From Acidobacteriota bacterium (GTDB lineage Bacteria; Acidobacteriota; Terriglobia; Bryobacterales; Bryobacteraceae): DNA of 64,000 nt. The notes under the pieces were generated by a model, which was not told where the DNA came from, made no database searches, and saw only the letters and a list, made by a program, of their open reading frames with translations. The stretch lies in assembly GCA_025354885.1 (NCBI GenBank), contig JANXLY010000375.1, forward strand, positions 1 to 64,000, read 5' to 3'. The position numbers were made by a program, and so were the translations under genes. Below are positions 8,690 to 17,292 of this stretch, in pieces (the stretch's first letter is position 1; every line of letters begins with the position of its first letter).

Positions 8690-9752
8690 CGCGTTACTTT
8701 TGTTGGCGGCGCTCGATTTGTTTGAAGCGGGTAAGGGCGGTTACATGACTTACCGCATTCCAGGGATGGTGACACTGGGAGATGGCACGGTGCTGGCCTA
8801 TGCCGAGGCCCGCAAGGATGGCGCAGGCGACTGGGCAGACATTGATCTGTTGTTGCGCCGCAGCGGGGACGGTGGCAGGACCTGGGCTGAGCCGTTACTG
8901 ATTGCCGACGCCGGCAAGCTGACTACAAATAACATTGTGGCGATACCGGGCAAGGGTCGGCATGAGGTGCATATTGTTTACTGCGTGAATTATGCGCGGG
9001 CCTTCTATCGACACAGCGCCGATTCGGGGCGCAGCTTCTCTGAGCCGGTTGAAATCACAGGCACTTTTGAGGGGTTTCGCGAGCGCTACAACTGGAATGT
9101 GGTTGCGACAGGGCCCGGACACGGGATTCGATTGCGTTCGGGCCGGCTTTTGATTCCCGTTTGGCTATCAACGGGCGGCAAGGCGCACAGGCCGAGTGTG
9201 GTGTCGACGATTTACAGCGACGATGGTGGGCGTAGTTGGCAGGCTGGAGAAATTGTGCAGGGGGAACTCGTGAATCCGAGTGAGACGGCGGCGGTGGAAT
9301 TGAAGGATGGCCGGGTGATGTTGAATATTCGCAGTGAGAGTGATGCATTGCGGCGTGCGGTCACGGTGAGTGCGGATGGAGTGAAGGGCTGGTCGAGACC
9401 TCGCTTCGAGGCCGGGTTGAAAGAGCCCGTGTGCATGGCGAGTCTGCTGCGGTATCCGTGGGGGAAGAAGCCTTTGCTTTTTGTCAATCCCGATCATGTG
9501 GATGCTGAAGCGCTCACTAAGCAGGGCCGCAATTCGATGCGTAGGAATCTCAGCTTGCAAGTGAGTCACGACGAGGGCGGGAGTTGGCGGATGGTGCAGG
9601 TGATGGATCCGGATGTCTCCGCATATTCCGATATGACTGTAAACAGACAGGGCGAGTTGCTGGTTCTTTATGAAAAGGGTGGCCGCAACGGGAACATGTA
9701 TTTTACGCAGTCTTTACGTCTGGTGCGGATCGCGCCGAAACTCCTGAACTAA
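8667..9752 (+). CDS. sialidase (exo-alpha-sialidase, BNR/Asp-box family), secreted
   Basis: YRIP motif, Asp boxes SGDGGRTW, SADSGRSF, SDDGGRSW, SHDEGGSW. Confidence 0.85.
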   Translation: MGVMVWSSALLLLAALDLFEAGKGGYMTYRIPGMVTLGDGTVLAYAEARKDGAGDWADIDLLLRRSGDGGRTWAEPLLIADAGKLTTNNIVAIPGKGRHEVHIVYCVNYARAFYRHSADSGRSFSEPVEITGTFEGFRERYNWNVVATGPGHGIRLRSGRLLIPVWLSTGGKAHRPSVVSTIYSDDGGRSWQAGEIVQGELVNPSETAAVELKDGRVMLNIRSESDALRRAVTVSADGVKGWSRPRFEAGLKEPVCMASLLRYPWGKKPLLFVNPDHVDAEALTKQGRNSMRRNLSLQVSHDEGGSWRMVQVMDPDVSAYSDMTVNRQGELLVLYEKGGRNGNMYFTQSLRLVRIAPKLLN

Positions 9753-9785
9753 GTGGGTGTTTGTTTCATCAGGAGCAACGACACA

Positions 9786-10103
9786 ATGAAAACCAATTTT
9801 CTCCGTTTGTTGATGGCTGCGGTTCTGTTTGCTGGCTTGGCACTGGCACAGGGGCATAGGCGTGGACGCATGGCGCAAGAGCTGGGGCTGAATGAAGATC
9901 AGAAGGCGCAAGTGCAGTCGATCATGAAAGAGCAGCGGGCTGCAGCGCAGGAGGCTCGCAAGAATAACGCCTCAAAGGAGGATATGCGCGCCCTTCGCCA
10001 GAAGACTCACGACCGCATGGCCGGGGTGCTGAACTCTGAGCAGATGCAGAAATTCGAGGCGAAGGCGAAGAAGGCGCACAAGCGCCGCAGAGCCCAGGGT
10101 TAA
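9786..10103 (+). CDS. Spy/CpxP-like periplasmic LTxxQ-type protein
   Basis: MKTNFLRLLMAAVLFAGLALAQ signal peptide; ELGLNEDQKAQVQSIMKEQ and AGVLNSEQMQKFE repeats. Confidence 0.7.
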   Translation: MKTNFLRLLMAAVLFAGLALAQGHRRGRMAQELGLNEDQKAQVQSIMKEQRAAAQEARKNNASKEDMRALRQKTHDRMAGVLNSEQMQKFEAKAKKAHKRRRAQG

Positions 10104-11119
10104 TCCTGTTTGTAAGCGAGGATGGCATCGAGAGGCGAGTTGGGCAACACTACGCAAGTGACGTCGCGAAAACCCGCCTTCTCGAGAATCTCCTTGTATT
10201 CGCTGAACTTGCGCTCTTTGCCTTCTGTTACGACGAGCATGTTCAAGGATTGCAGCAACGCCCAGAGTGGTTTGGTGCCGGATTCGTCGAGTAACTTTTC
10301 AGCAACCAGAACAGCTCCACCGGCGGGAAGTGCGGCATGGATCTTGGCGAGCAGCAGGTCGATTTTCTCGCGAGTCCAGTCGTGCAGAATGCGACCAAGC
10401 GTGTAAAGATCAGCGGGCGGGAAAGGGTCGGCAAAGAAGTCACCACCGACGGTTTGGATGCGGTCACTGAGGCCGGCCTGATCGATGATTTCTTGAGTGA
10501 GGGTAAGCACCTTTGGCAGGTCGAAGACGCTGGCGGTGAGGCCCTGATAAGCCTGGCAGGCGGCAATGGGAAGATGTCCGGACGCGCCACCGAGGTCTGA
10601 GAGATGACGAAAGGCTGAGAGGTCGAACGTTTTGACGATCTGGGGTGAACTGATCAGGCCGAAGGCGTGCATGCCCATCACAAAGCGGCGCTTGTCTTCT
10701 TCGGTTTTGTAATAGTGCGAGAAGAGTTCGCCTTGTCCCCCGAAGACCTGTTCCCAGCGGTGGGTGCCTTCGCGAACAGCATCGGGCAACTTGGCCCAGA
10801 GATGCCAGAGGGCTTTTTGGGAATACTCGATGTAACCGATCAGGGAGTTAGGCGAACTGCGAACAAGATAGGCTTCGGCCAGGGGCGTATTCGCATAAGC
10901 AGCGTCAACGCGGGTAATGAGTTCGAGACTTACACAGGTGTTGAGCAGGCGCTCGAGTGCATCAGGGTTGGCCTGAATCAGGGTAGCAAGTTGTGCGACC
11001 CCGAGCGGTGCATGGGTGAGGTGGTCGAACACGTGAAGTTCGACCGCAGTGAACATGGCCTGAGAGCGGCGAAAGGCTTCGATTAGAAAGAGGATTGGTT
11101 CGGGGTTGGGGAGAGACAT
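10100..11119 (-). CDS. SAM-dependent O-methyltransferase (acetylserotonin OMT-like, winged-helix N-terminus)
   Basis: DLGGASGHLPIAACQAY SAM motif; LGRILHDWTREKIDLLLAKIHAALPAGGAVLVAEKLL. Confidence 0.85.
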   Translation of the reverse strand: MSLPNPEPILFLIEAFRRSQAMFTAVELHVFDHLTHAPLGVAQLATLIQANPDALERLLNTCVSLELITRVDAAYANTPLAEAYLVRSSPNSLIGYIEYSQKALWHLWAKLPDAVREGTHRWEQVFGGQGELFSHYYKTEEDKRRFVMGMHAFGLISSPQIVKTFDLSAFRHLSDLGGASGHLPIAACQAYQGLTASVFDLPKVLTLTQEIIDQAGLSDRIQTVGGDFFADPFPPADLYTLGRILHDWTREKIDLLLAKIHAALPAGGAVLVAEKLLDESGTKPLWALLQSLNMLVVTEGKERKFSEYKEILEKAGFRDVTCVVLPNSPLDAILAYKQD

Positions 11120-11123
11120 GGAG

Positions 11124-11900
11124 TTATTGCCAGCGTGCGTAGGATAGCAATGCCCAATACACAGCAGGCATAGAGAAGAGACTGGAATCAAGTCGATCAA
11201 GCCAGCCACCATGGCCTGCGAGCATGGTGCCAGAGTCTTTCATGCCGGCACCACGTTTGAGGGCGCTTTCACAGAGGTCCCCGATTTGTCCCGCAACGTT
11301 TCCGATGATCGACAACAGAGCGGCCTCGGGAAGACCGATAGCCGGCAGCACCCGAGGCAGGTAGATGCAGCCGAAGATCACACTGGCGACGATGCCTCCT
11401 ACGGCACCTTCGATAGTTTTTCCAGGACTGATGCTGGGTGCCAGTTTGTGCTTGCCGAATGCACGACCTGTGTAGTACGCTGCCACGTCGCCAGCCCAAT
11501 TGAGAGCCACTGCGAAGAAGAGCCAGTGATGGCTTTTTTCTTGTAGAGAAATCCCGCAACGCCAGGCACCGAAAACATAGAGGATGCCGAGGGTGAAGGC
11601 ACCGGCGCTGGCAAAACCGGTTTTGAAATCCTCTGCACGCAGACTCAAGCCGAGCGCGAGCAACGGTAGGAGCGCGAGGGAAGTCCAGCCCATCTCAGGC
11701 AAGGTCAGCAAGGCGAGACCCGCAACATAGCCACTGATGCTGAAGCTGAGCATCCCCTGGTTCTCAACCATACGGGCATACTCGCGAAAACAGAAAACGG
11801 CAAGTAGGCACACCACGGCAACAAATAGCCAGTGGGGTGCAAAGAAGATGCTGTAAGTTCCGAGAGGCACGAGCCAGGCTGCAGTGAGGACGCGCTTCAT
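11124..11900 (-). CDS. cdsA: phosphatidate cytidylyltransferase
   Basis: C-terminal CdsA signature SISPGKTIEGAVGG...GHGGWLDRLDSSLFSMP; multipass membrane. Confidence 0.92.
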   Translation of the reverse strand: MKRVLTAAWLVPLGTYSIFFAPHWLFVAVVCLLAVFCFREYARMVENQGMLSFSISGYVAGLALLTLPEMGWTSLALLPLLALGLSLRAEDFKTGFASAGAFTLGILYVFGAWRCGISLQEKSHHWLFFAVALNWAGDVAAYYTGRAFGKHKLAPSISPGKTIEGAVGGIVASVIFGCIYLPRVLPAIGLPEAALLSIIGNVAGQIGDLCESALKRGAGMKDSGTMLAGHGGWLDRLDSSLFSMPAVYWALLSYARWQ

Positions 11901-12712
11901 CTGGATGCTACGCCTACGGGCAAGGCCTGCTGCTCATCTACTTTCCCGCCAGAATCCGAAACGCCACCGAAGCGGCGTTCGCGGCTTTGGTATTCGTGCA
12001 GCGCTTCCAGTAGGTGGCGGCAGCGGAAGTCGGGCCATAAGGTGCTGCTGACTACAAGTTCGCTGTAGGCAATTTGCCAAAGCATGAAATTGCTCACGCG
12101 CATTTCTCCCGAAGTACGGATGAGCAGGTCTGGTTCCGGAAGGCCGTGCGTGTAGAGATGGCGCTCGATCGTATTTTCATCTACGTCGTCGGCTCTGGTG
12201 CCACTGACGATAATGCGGCGGACTGCGTCAACCAGTTCTGTGCGACCGCTGTAATTCAAAGCGAGAGTAAGCCGCAAGCCGGTGTTGTTCGCAGTCAGCC
12301 GAATGACATGATTCAGTTCCTCCTGCACCAGGGCCGGCAACGCTTCGATGCGGCCGATGGCAAAAAGGCGGACATTGTTCGCACGTAGCGTCTCCAGTTC
12401 AGAACGCAGATAAAGGCGCAGCAAACGAAACAGAGCTTGTACTTCCATGCCCGGACGTTTCCAGTTTTCGGTGGAGAATGCGTAGAGCGTGAGAGCCTCG
12501 ACACCTAGACGGGCAGAGCTTTCAACGATTTCGCGAACGCTGTCGACCCCTGCCTTATGTCCGGCAATCCGGGGCAGATGCCGCAGCTTTGCCCAGCGGC
12601 CATTGCCGTCCATGATGACAGCGATGTGGTGGGGCAATCGTTCCGGTTGGAGGGCTGTAGCCAGAAGCCATTCTTCAGACCCGGGCTTCAGGGTCTGTAG
12701 TAAATCATTCAT
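11897..12712 (-). CDS. uppS: undecaprenyl diphosphate synthase
   Basis: HIAVIMDGNGRWA and DLLIRTSGEMRVSNFMLWQIAYSELV signatures; overlaps cdsA. Confidence 0.95.
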   Translation of the reverse strand: MNDLLQTLKPGSEEWLLATALQPERLPHHIAVIMDGNGRWAKLRHLPRIAGHKAGVDSVREIVESSARLGVEALTLYAFSTENWKRPGMEVQALFRLLRLYLRSELETLRANNVRLFAIGRIEALPALVQEELNHVIRLTANNTGLRLTLALNYSGRTELVDAVRRIIVSGTRADDVDENTIERHLYTHGLPEPDLLIRTSGEMRVSNFMLWQIAYSELVVSSTLWPDFRCRHLLEALHEYQSRERRFGGVSDSGGKVDEQQALPVGVASR

Positions 12713-12718
12713 CGCAAC

Positions 12719-13546
12719 TCACCATGGTACAACGAGTGGATTGCTCGACTCGATAAATACGAAGGGCGGAATCAGTGCAGCGATTCCGAGAAAAGAGCCG
12801 AAGGGAAGCTCGTAAGTCTTGGAATCTTTCTTTGTAAGTGCAATAAAGAGCAAGCCAAAAACGGAGCCAGCCATGCTGCCGAGAATCAGAGTGAGCAGTG
12901 CACCCTGCAGACCGTAAAACGAGCCGACCAGTGCGATCATTTTTACGTCGCCAAAGCCAAGCCCTTCGCGACCGCGCAGGCGGTAATAGATTTCGCCAAT
13001 CCCCCAGAGCGCAATGGCTGGGCCAAGCCCGCCGATCAGGCCTTCGCCAAGGCTCAGGTAGGATTCCTTCCATTGTGCCGGCAGGATGAAATGGCCGATG
13101 AAACGCGGCATCGGCAGGAACAGGCTCAACAAAAACCCGAAGGTCATGCCGCCCACAGTGAACTCGTCGGCGAGGATCCTTTCCTCGAGATCCATGAAAA
13201 TCAGGCCCACCATCAGAGCGCAAAATACGCAGAGCTTTGCCGCTTCGGGACTAACGCCGAGTTTCCACACCGAAGCAAAAAACAGAACCGCGCTAATCCC
13301 CTCGACAACCGGGTAACGCCACGAGATGGGGGCAGAGCAGGCACGGCATTTTGCGCCCAGAAGCAGGTAACTCAAAACCGGAACATTGTCATACCAGGCG
13401 ATCTGTTTTTCGCAGTTGGGGCAGAAGGATCTGGGCACCACCACGCTCAGGTCGCGCGGCAGCCGAAAGATGCACACGTTGAGAAAGCTGCCGATCAGTA
13501 AGCCGAGCAGTGCGGCGAGTAAGGCGACCATCATCCATTCAGACAT
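12719..13546 (-). CDS. pilD: prepilin peptidase (A24, PilD-type)
   Basis: CPNCEKQIAWYDNVPVLSYLLLGAKCRACSAPIS tetra-Cys motif, GLGFGDVKMIALVGSF. Confidence 0.92.
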   Translation of the reverse strand: MSEWMMVALLAALLGLLIGSFLNVCIFRLPRDLSVVVPRSFCPNCEKQIAWYDNVPVLSYLLLGAKCRACSAPISWRYPVVEGISAVLFFASVWKLGVSPEAAKLCVFCALMVGLIFMDLEERILADEFTVGGMTFGFLLSLFLPMPRFIGHFILPAQWKESYLSLGEGLIGGLGPAIALWGIGEIYYRLRGREGLGFGDVKMIALVGSFYGLQGALLTLILGSMAGSVFGLLFIALTKKDSKTYELPFGSFLGIAALIPPFVFIESSNPLVVPW

Positions 13547-14435
13547 GCAAAAGCTCCCGGTAGGCGGCAAGTGTATTTAGCACCATGTGTTCGAGTGTGA
13601 AGTATTTGAGGTAGCGGCGACGGGCATTTTCGCTGAAGCGAAGCGACAGATTGCGATCTTCGTGCAAAGACTGTATGGCACGGGCGATAGCGTACTTGTC
13701 GTTAGGCACAAGCAGGCCCGAGAAACCCTCGTCAACGGCCTCTGGCAGTCCACCAACCCGGCTTGCGACGATCGGCAGGCCCGCTGCCATTGCAAGAAGT
13801 ACGGCCGAACCAAGCCCTTCGCTTTCGCTCAGATACAAGAATAGAAAACCAGCCTTGAGCGTATCGGCGAGGTTGTCCCCGAGGATCAGTTGGGCGCGCG
13901 CAATGTCGCAGGCCTGCTGCATCAGCGGGTTCAATTTACCAAGGTCTTCGCTCCGAAGCCCAGCCACGTGCTGCTGGTAGGAAGCGGGCTCAATGTCGGG
14001 CACGCCGTCCATGACGACCCGGATCTTTTGCGCATCCACGCCCACTCGCCTCAATTCTCTGGCTACGCATTCGGACACTGCAAGATAAGCGGCGGCCCGT
14101 CCGTATTTCCGTTCGGAAAACCAGGTCTGTTTGACTGGGAACGCAACCCTCCGCGAGACTACAAAGGGGCTTAGGCTTCCGATTGCAGCAAGCGTGTGTG
14201 AGTGCGCATCCTGAACATGAACGACATCCACATTGCGGCTGTTCGTCACCATAGTGGTGAGCCCAATCTGCTTCGTATCGATTCTCGATTCGTGTGCGAG
14301 ATCCCACAACAGCGAACCATGGCGGGCCAGCAGTGCGACGCGATGCCCCTTCTCGCGCAGGCCTTCTGCCAGATACAAAGTCTGCCATTGGCCACCACGC
14401 ATTTTCCAACCGGAATCAGCTAGAAGGATCTTCAT
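13539..14435 (-). CDS. glycosyltransferase family 4 (group 1)
   Basis: LYLSESEGLGSAVLLAMAAGLPIVASRVGGLPEAVDEGFSGLLVP. Confidence 0.9.
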   Translation of the reverse strand: MKILLADSGWKMRGGQWQTLYLAEGLREKGHRVALLARHGSLLWDLAHESRIDTKQIGLTTMVTNSRNVDVVHVQDAHSHTLAAIGSLSPFVVSRRVAFPVKQTWFSERKYGRAAAYLAVSECVARELRRVGVDAQKIRVVMDGVPDIEPASYQQHVAGLRSEDLGKLNPLMQQACDIARAQLILGDNLADTLKAGFLFLYLSESEGLGSAVLLAMAAGLPIVASRVGGLPEAVDEGFSGLLVPNDKYAIARAIQSLHEDRNLSLRFSENARRRYLKYFTLEHMVLNTLAAYRELLHV

Positions 14436-15184
14436 CTTTGCGGTGACATGTTCCTTGCTTTGGCATATTTGAGAAAAGTATAAATGGCAGCCATGTAGCC
14501 GATGGCCAAGCCCTCCGGGCCGTCGAGAAAACCACGCTGCAGGATGTAGCTCTTGAAAAAAGTCCAGGCTGGGTCGATCGCCATCTTATGCCAGGGAATG
14601 GGTTGATTCAGGTCCACCAGTTGTTCTGCGGCAAGAGTCGTATAGCGGTCCATTGTTTTCAGGTGCTCGCTTAGAGAGTCGCAAGTGTAATGGAGGAGAT
14701 TCGTTTCCAGGTGTCCCACCGCTCCACTTACAATGACGCTCTCGTGGACATAATCGCCGACCCACTTCGCCTTATTTTTGTAAAAGAGCCGCACCTTCCG
14801 ATCGGGATACCAGCCGGAATGCAGGATCCAGCGGCCAAGGTATTGAGCGAGTCTCGGCATGGTGTAGCCGTCGAAATGGGGGCCGTTCTTTTTCAACTGC
14901 CAGATCTCGCCTTCGAGCGCTTCACTGAGGGCCTCGTCGGCGTCGATACTCAAGATCCAGTCGTGCGTACAAGACTCGGCGGCAAAATTTTTCTGTGCCG
15001 CATAGCCCCGCCAGAAGGTCTCCACAACACGAGCACCGTGATTCCTGGCCAGCTCGACGGTGCGGTCACTAGAGCCGCTGTCAATTACAACGATTTCGTC
15101 GCAGCAACGCAGACTCTCAATCGCGCGGGCGATCTTGAGCTCTTCGTTGTGGGTGATGATGGCGGCCGAAATCTTCATCGACAT
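14432..15184 (-). CDS. glycosyltransferase family 2 (LPS core WaaE-like)
   Basis: MSMKISAAIITHNEELKIARAIESLRCCDEIVVIDSGSSDRTVELARNHGARVVE; DADE. Confidence 0.9.
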   Translation of the reverse strand: MSMKISAAIITHNEELKIARAIESLRCCDEIVVIDSGSSDRTVELARNHGARVVETFWRGYAAQKNFAAESCTHDWILSIDADEALSEALEGEIWQLKKNGPHFDGYTMPRLAQYLGRWILHSGWYPDRKVRLFYKNKAKWVGDYVHESVIVSGAVGHLETNLLHYTCDSLSEHLKTMDRYTTLAAEQLVDLNQPIPWHKMAIDPAWTFFKSYILQRGFLDGPEGLAIGYMAAIYTFLKYAKARNMSPQR

Positions 15185-16077
15185 TAATAGCGTAGCGGAG
15201 TAACCATGAAGCAAAGGACAAAGATCAAGACTGCGAGGGCAGCGAATGCGCGGCGCTTGCTGTTAAGTGGAGATTCGTCGTAAATTTGCGGATGCCGACG
15301 ACCGAGAAAATAAAGGGCAACCGCCCAGCCCCACCACGGCGGATAAAAGTAACCGAGCGGCACCAAAATGGCAATGGCCAGCAGCGAGATCTGCTTTGCA
15401 CGCACTCCTGTAAGGGAATAAACGATGTGGCCACCGTCGAGTTGCCCGATGGGCAATAGATTGAGTGCGGTGGCGAAGACCCCAACCCAGGCCGCGCGAG
15501 CCATCGGGTGCAGATAAATTGCATCGGGATGTATACCGGGGAAGAAGATGGATTCAAAAAAGCGGATCAGGATGGGCGTACCAAACACAAGGTCGCCACT
15601 GCTTGCGATATCGGGCGCTACGTGGCTCATCCAGACACCGAAGAAGAGGAATGGCAACAGAACCACGATGCCGGCTATCGGTCCTGCGATGCCGACATCA
15701 AACAGCACCGTGCGCGAATAAATGATGGAGCGGATTCGGATAAATGCTCCAAGGGTGCCAATGAAAGTGGGCACGGGCAAGAAGTAAGGCAGGCTGGCGT
15801 CAAGCTGGTAATACAGGCAGGCGAAGTAATGGCCCAGCTCGTGTGCGAGCAGAATCAGGATCAGGGGCAACGAAAAAGACAGGCCTGCCAGCAGTGCAGC
15901 GGGATTGAAAAAAGCTTCGAGTAACGCAAGGGCATCCGGGTCGAAACGAAAGGCCGGTAAATTGTTTTCAAAGTTATAGACCATGCGCGATCCGGCGGCG
16001 GATGTGGTCCAGACACTAAGAAGCAAAAGCGAAAGTGCAAGGAGGTATTTCGGCCGCCGCTGCTCTTCGATAATCAC
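15184..16077 (-). CDS. site-2 protease family (M50) membrane metalloprotease
   Basis: LLAHELGHYFACLYY (HExxH) and NLLPIGQLDGGHI (NxxPxxxLDGG). Confidence 0.88.
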   Translation of the reverse strand: MIIEEQRRPKYLLALSLLLLSVWTTSAAGSRMVYNFENNLPAFRFDPDALALLEAFFNPAALLAGLSFSLPLILILLAHELGHYFACLYYQLDASLPYFLPVPTFIGTLGAFIRIRSIIYSRTVLFDVGIAGPIAGIVVLLPFLFFGVWMSHVAPDIASSGDLVFGTPILIRFFESIFFPGIHPDAIYLHPMARAAWVGVFATALNLLPIGQLDGGHIVYSLTGVRAKQISLLAIAILVPLGYFYPPWWGWAVALYFLGRRHPQIYDESPLNSKRRAFAALAVLIFVLCFMVTPLRY

Positions 16078-16086
16078 GCGTTTTGG

Positions 16087-16353
16087 CTAGAGAGTCTGGA
16101 GTTCTTTGCCGGGCTTGAAGCGAACGGCTTTACCAGGCGGGATGGCCACTTCGTCACCAGTTCTCGGGTTGCGGCCGATGCCTGTCTTACGCGGGCGAAC
16201 ATTGAAAATCCCGAAACCGCGCAGCTCGATGCGTTCCCCTTGCCCCAAGGCTCGCTTCATACTTTCAAACACCGTCTCCACAGCCATTTCCGCTTTGGTC
16301 TTGGTGATTCCAGTACGCGATACCACTTCGTTGATGATGTCGAGCTTGATCAT
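16087..16353 (-). CDS. HU/IHF family DNA-binding protein
   Basis: MIKLDIINEVVSRTGITKTKAEMAVETVFESMK...RGFGIFNVRPRKTGIGRNPRTGDEVAIPPGKAVRFKPGKEL. Confidence 0.95.
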   Translation of the reverse strand: MIKLDIINEVVSRTGITKTKAEMAVETVFESMKRALGQGERIELRGFGIFNVRPRKTGIGRNPRTGDEVAIPPGKAVRFKPGKELQTL

Positions 16354-16411
16354 GATCTTGATTCCTTCGGAGACGAGAAGCAGTCGCTAAATTATTAAAA
16401 ACAAGACCTTT

Positions 16412-16441
16412 ACTATAGACTTTCCCAGTGGTCCAAGTCAA
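16412..16441 (-). promoter_or_regulatory. sigma70-type promoter for the HU gene
   Basis: Minus strand TTGACT (16441-16436), 18-nt spacer, TATAGT (16417-16412). Confidence 0.6.
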
Positions 16442-16542
16442 ATGGCGAGTTTTGTGAACGGCCGGCGGATCCCGGCTTAACTCTCTTTAGGCAACTGGAC
16501 TGCCGTTCTACAGCGAAGTAGCAAAACACCCGATATACGGGC

Positions 16543-17124
16543 ATGAATCGCCGCCATTTGTTGATCCTGGCATGGACTTTGGCACTGAGCGGAGCAGAGC
16601 CTGTCACGGGCCGCTGGCGTTCCGTAACAACAACGAAAGGCGGCATAGGTGCGGTCTACGAATTTCACGCAACCGGAAGCGTCACATACAGTTCCGCCGC
16701 CATCGTTGAGATGGACTATCAGCAGGATGCCAATGCATTGACGCTCGGCGGCCGAGCCATCGGCATGGGCTGGCACAAAGATGGGCGCTTGCAGTTGAAC
16801 TACGGCAACAACGAACTGGAAGACTTCAGCCGACAGGGGAAGATCCTCGATGCGGCGAATCCTCTTCTGGGTGAATGGACAGGCAGCCGAATGATGGAAG
16901 GCCGCCGCATCCCAGTCAGCTTGCAATTCCACGCTGGAAACAAGGCGCTCCTGGTCCTGTTTTTGAAAGACACAATCGGCCGCTACAAAGCTGCGGAGAA
17001 GAACGGGGAATTTCGCCTGGTGCTCCCGCCACTGCCAGCCCGCAAGATCACCCATGACTCTGCCGCTGGCCAACTCACGATCACAGTCGACGGTGGAGAC
17101 CCACATCAGTTTGCGCGTTTTTAG
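16543..17124 (+). CDS. hypothetical secreted protein
   Basis: 193 aa; signal peptide MNRRHLLILAWTLALSGAEP. Confidence 0.65.
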   Translation: MNRRHLLILAWTLALSGAEPVTGRWRSVTTTKGGIGAVYEFHATGSVTYSSAAIVEMDYQQDANALTLGGRAIGMGWHKDGRLQLNYGNNELEDFSRQGKILDAANPLLGEWTGSRMMEGRRIPVSLQFHAGNKALLVLFLKDTIGRYKAAEKNGEFRLVLPPLPARKITHDSAAGQLTITVDGGDPHQFARF

Positions 17125-17139
17125 CTCTTTTCTTTCTGC

Positions 17140-17168
17140 TTGACGCCAACCTCAGAACCGCATACGAT
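17140..17168 (+). promoter_or_regulatory. sigma70-type promoter upstream of candidate small RNA
   Basis: TTGACG (17140-17145), 17-nt spacer, TACGAT (17163-17168). Confidence 0.55.
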
Positions 17169-17173
17169 CTAGG

Positions 17174-17272
17174 CAATACAGCAATTATTCTCAGTTCACG
17201 ATCTTGTCTGATCTCCCCAGGTCAGAAGCAGAAAGGCTGCCGGGCGAATCGTCCTGGCAGCCTCATTTTTTC
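17174..17272 (+). ncRNA. candidate small RNA or attenuator leader of ~100 nt
   Basis: Follows the promoter by about 6 nt; hairpin TCTGATC/GGTCAGA (17207-17226) then terminator hairpin AGGCTGCCGGG..TCCTGGCAGCCT + T-run; no ORF in the interval. Confidence 0.45.
17234..17272 (+). terminator. intrinsic terminator
   Basis: AGGCTGCC (17234-17241)/GGCAGCCT (17256-17263) extended inward by about 3 pairs; followed by CATTTTTT. Confidence 0.75.
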
Positions 17273-17292
17273 GACCTCGCTATTCTATTAGT

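Noticed and set aside
17207-17241. SRP (4.5S) RNA because of CCCCAGGTCAG
   Set aside because: The conserved GGAA tetraloop and asymmetric loop of domain IV are absent and the region does not fold into one long hairpin.
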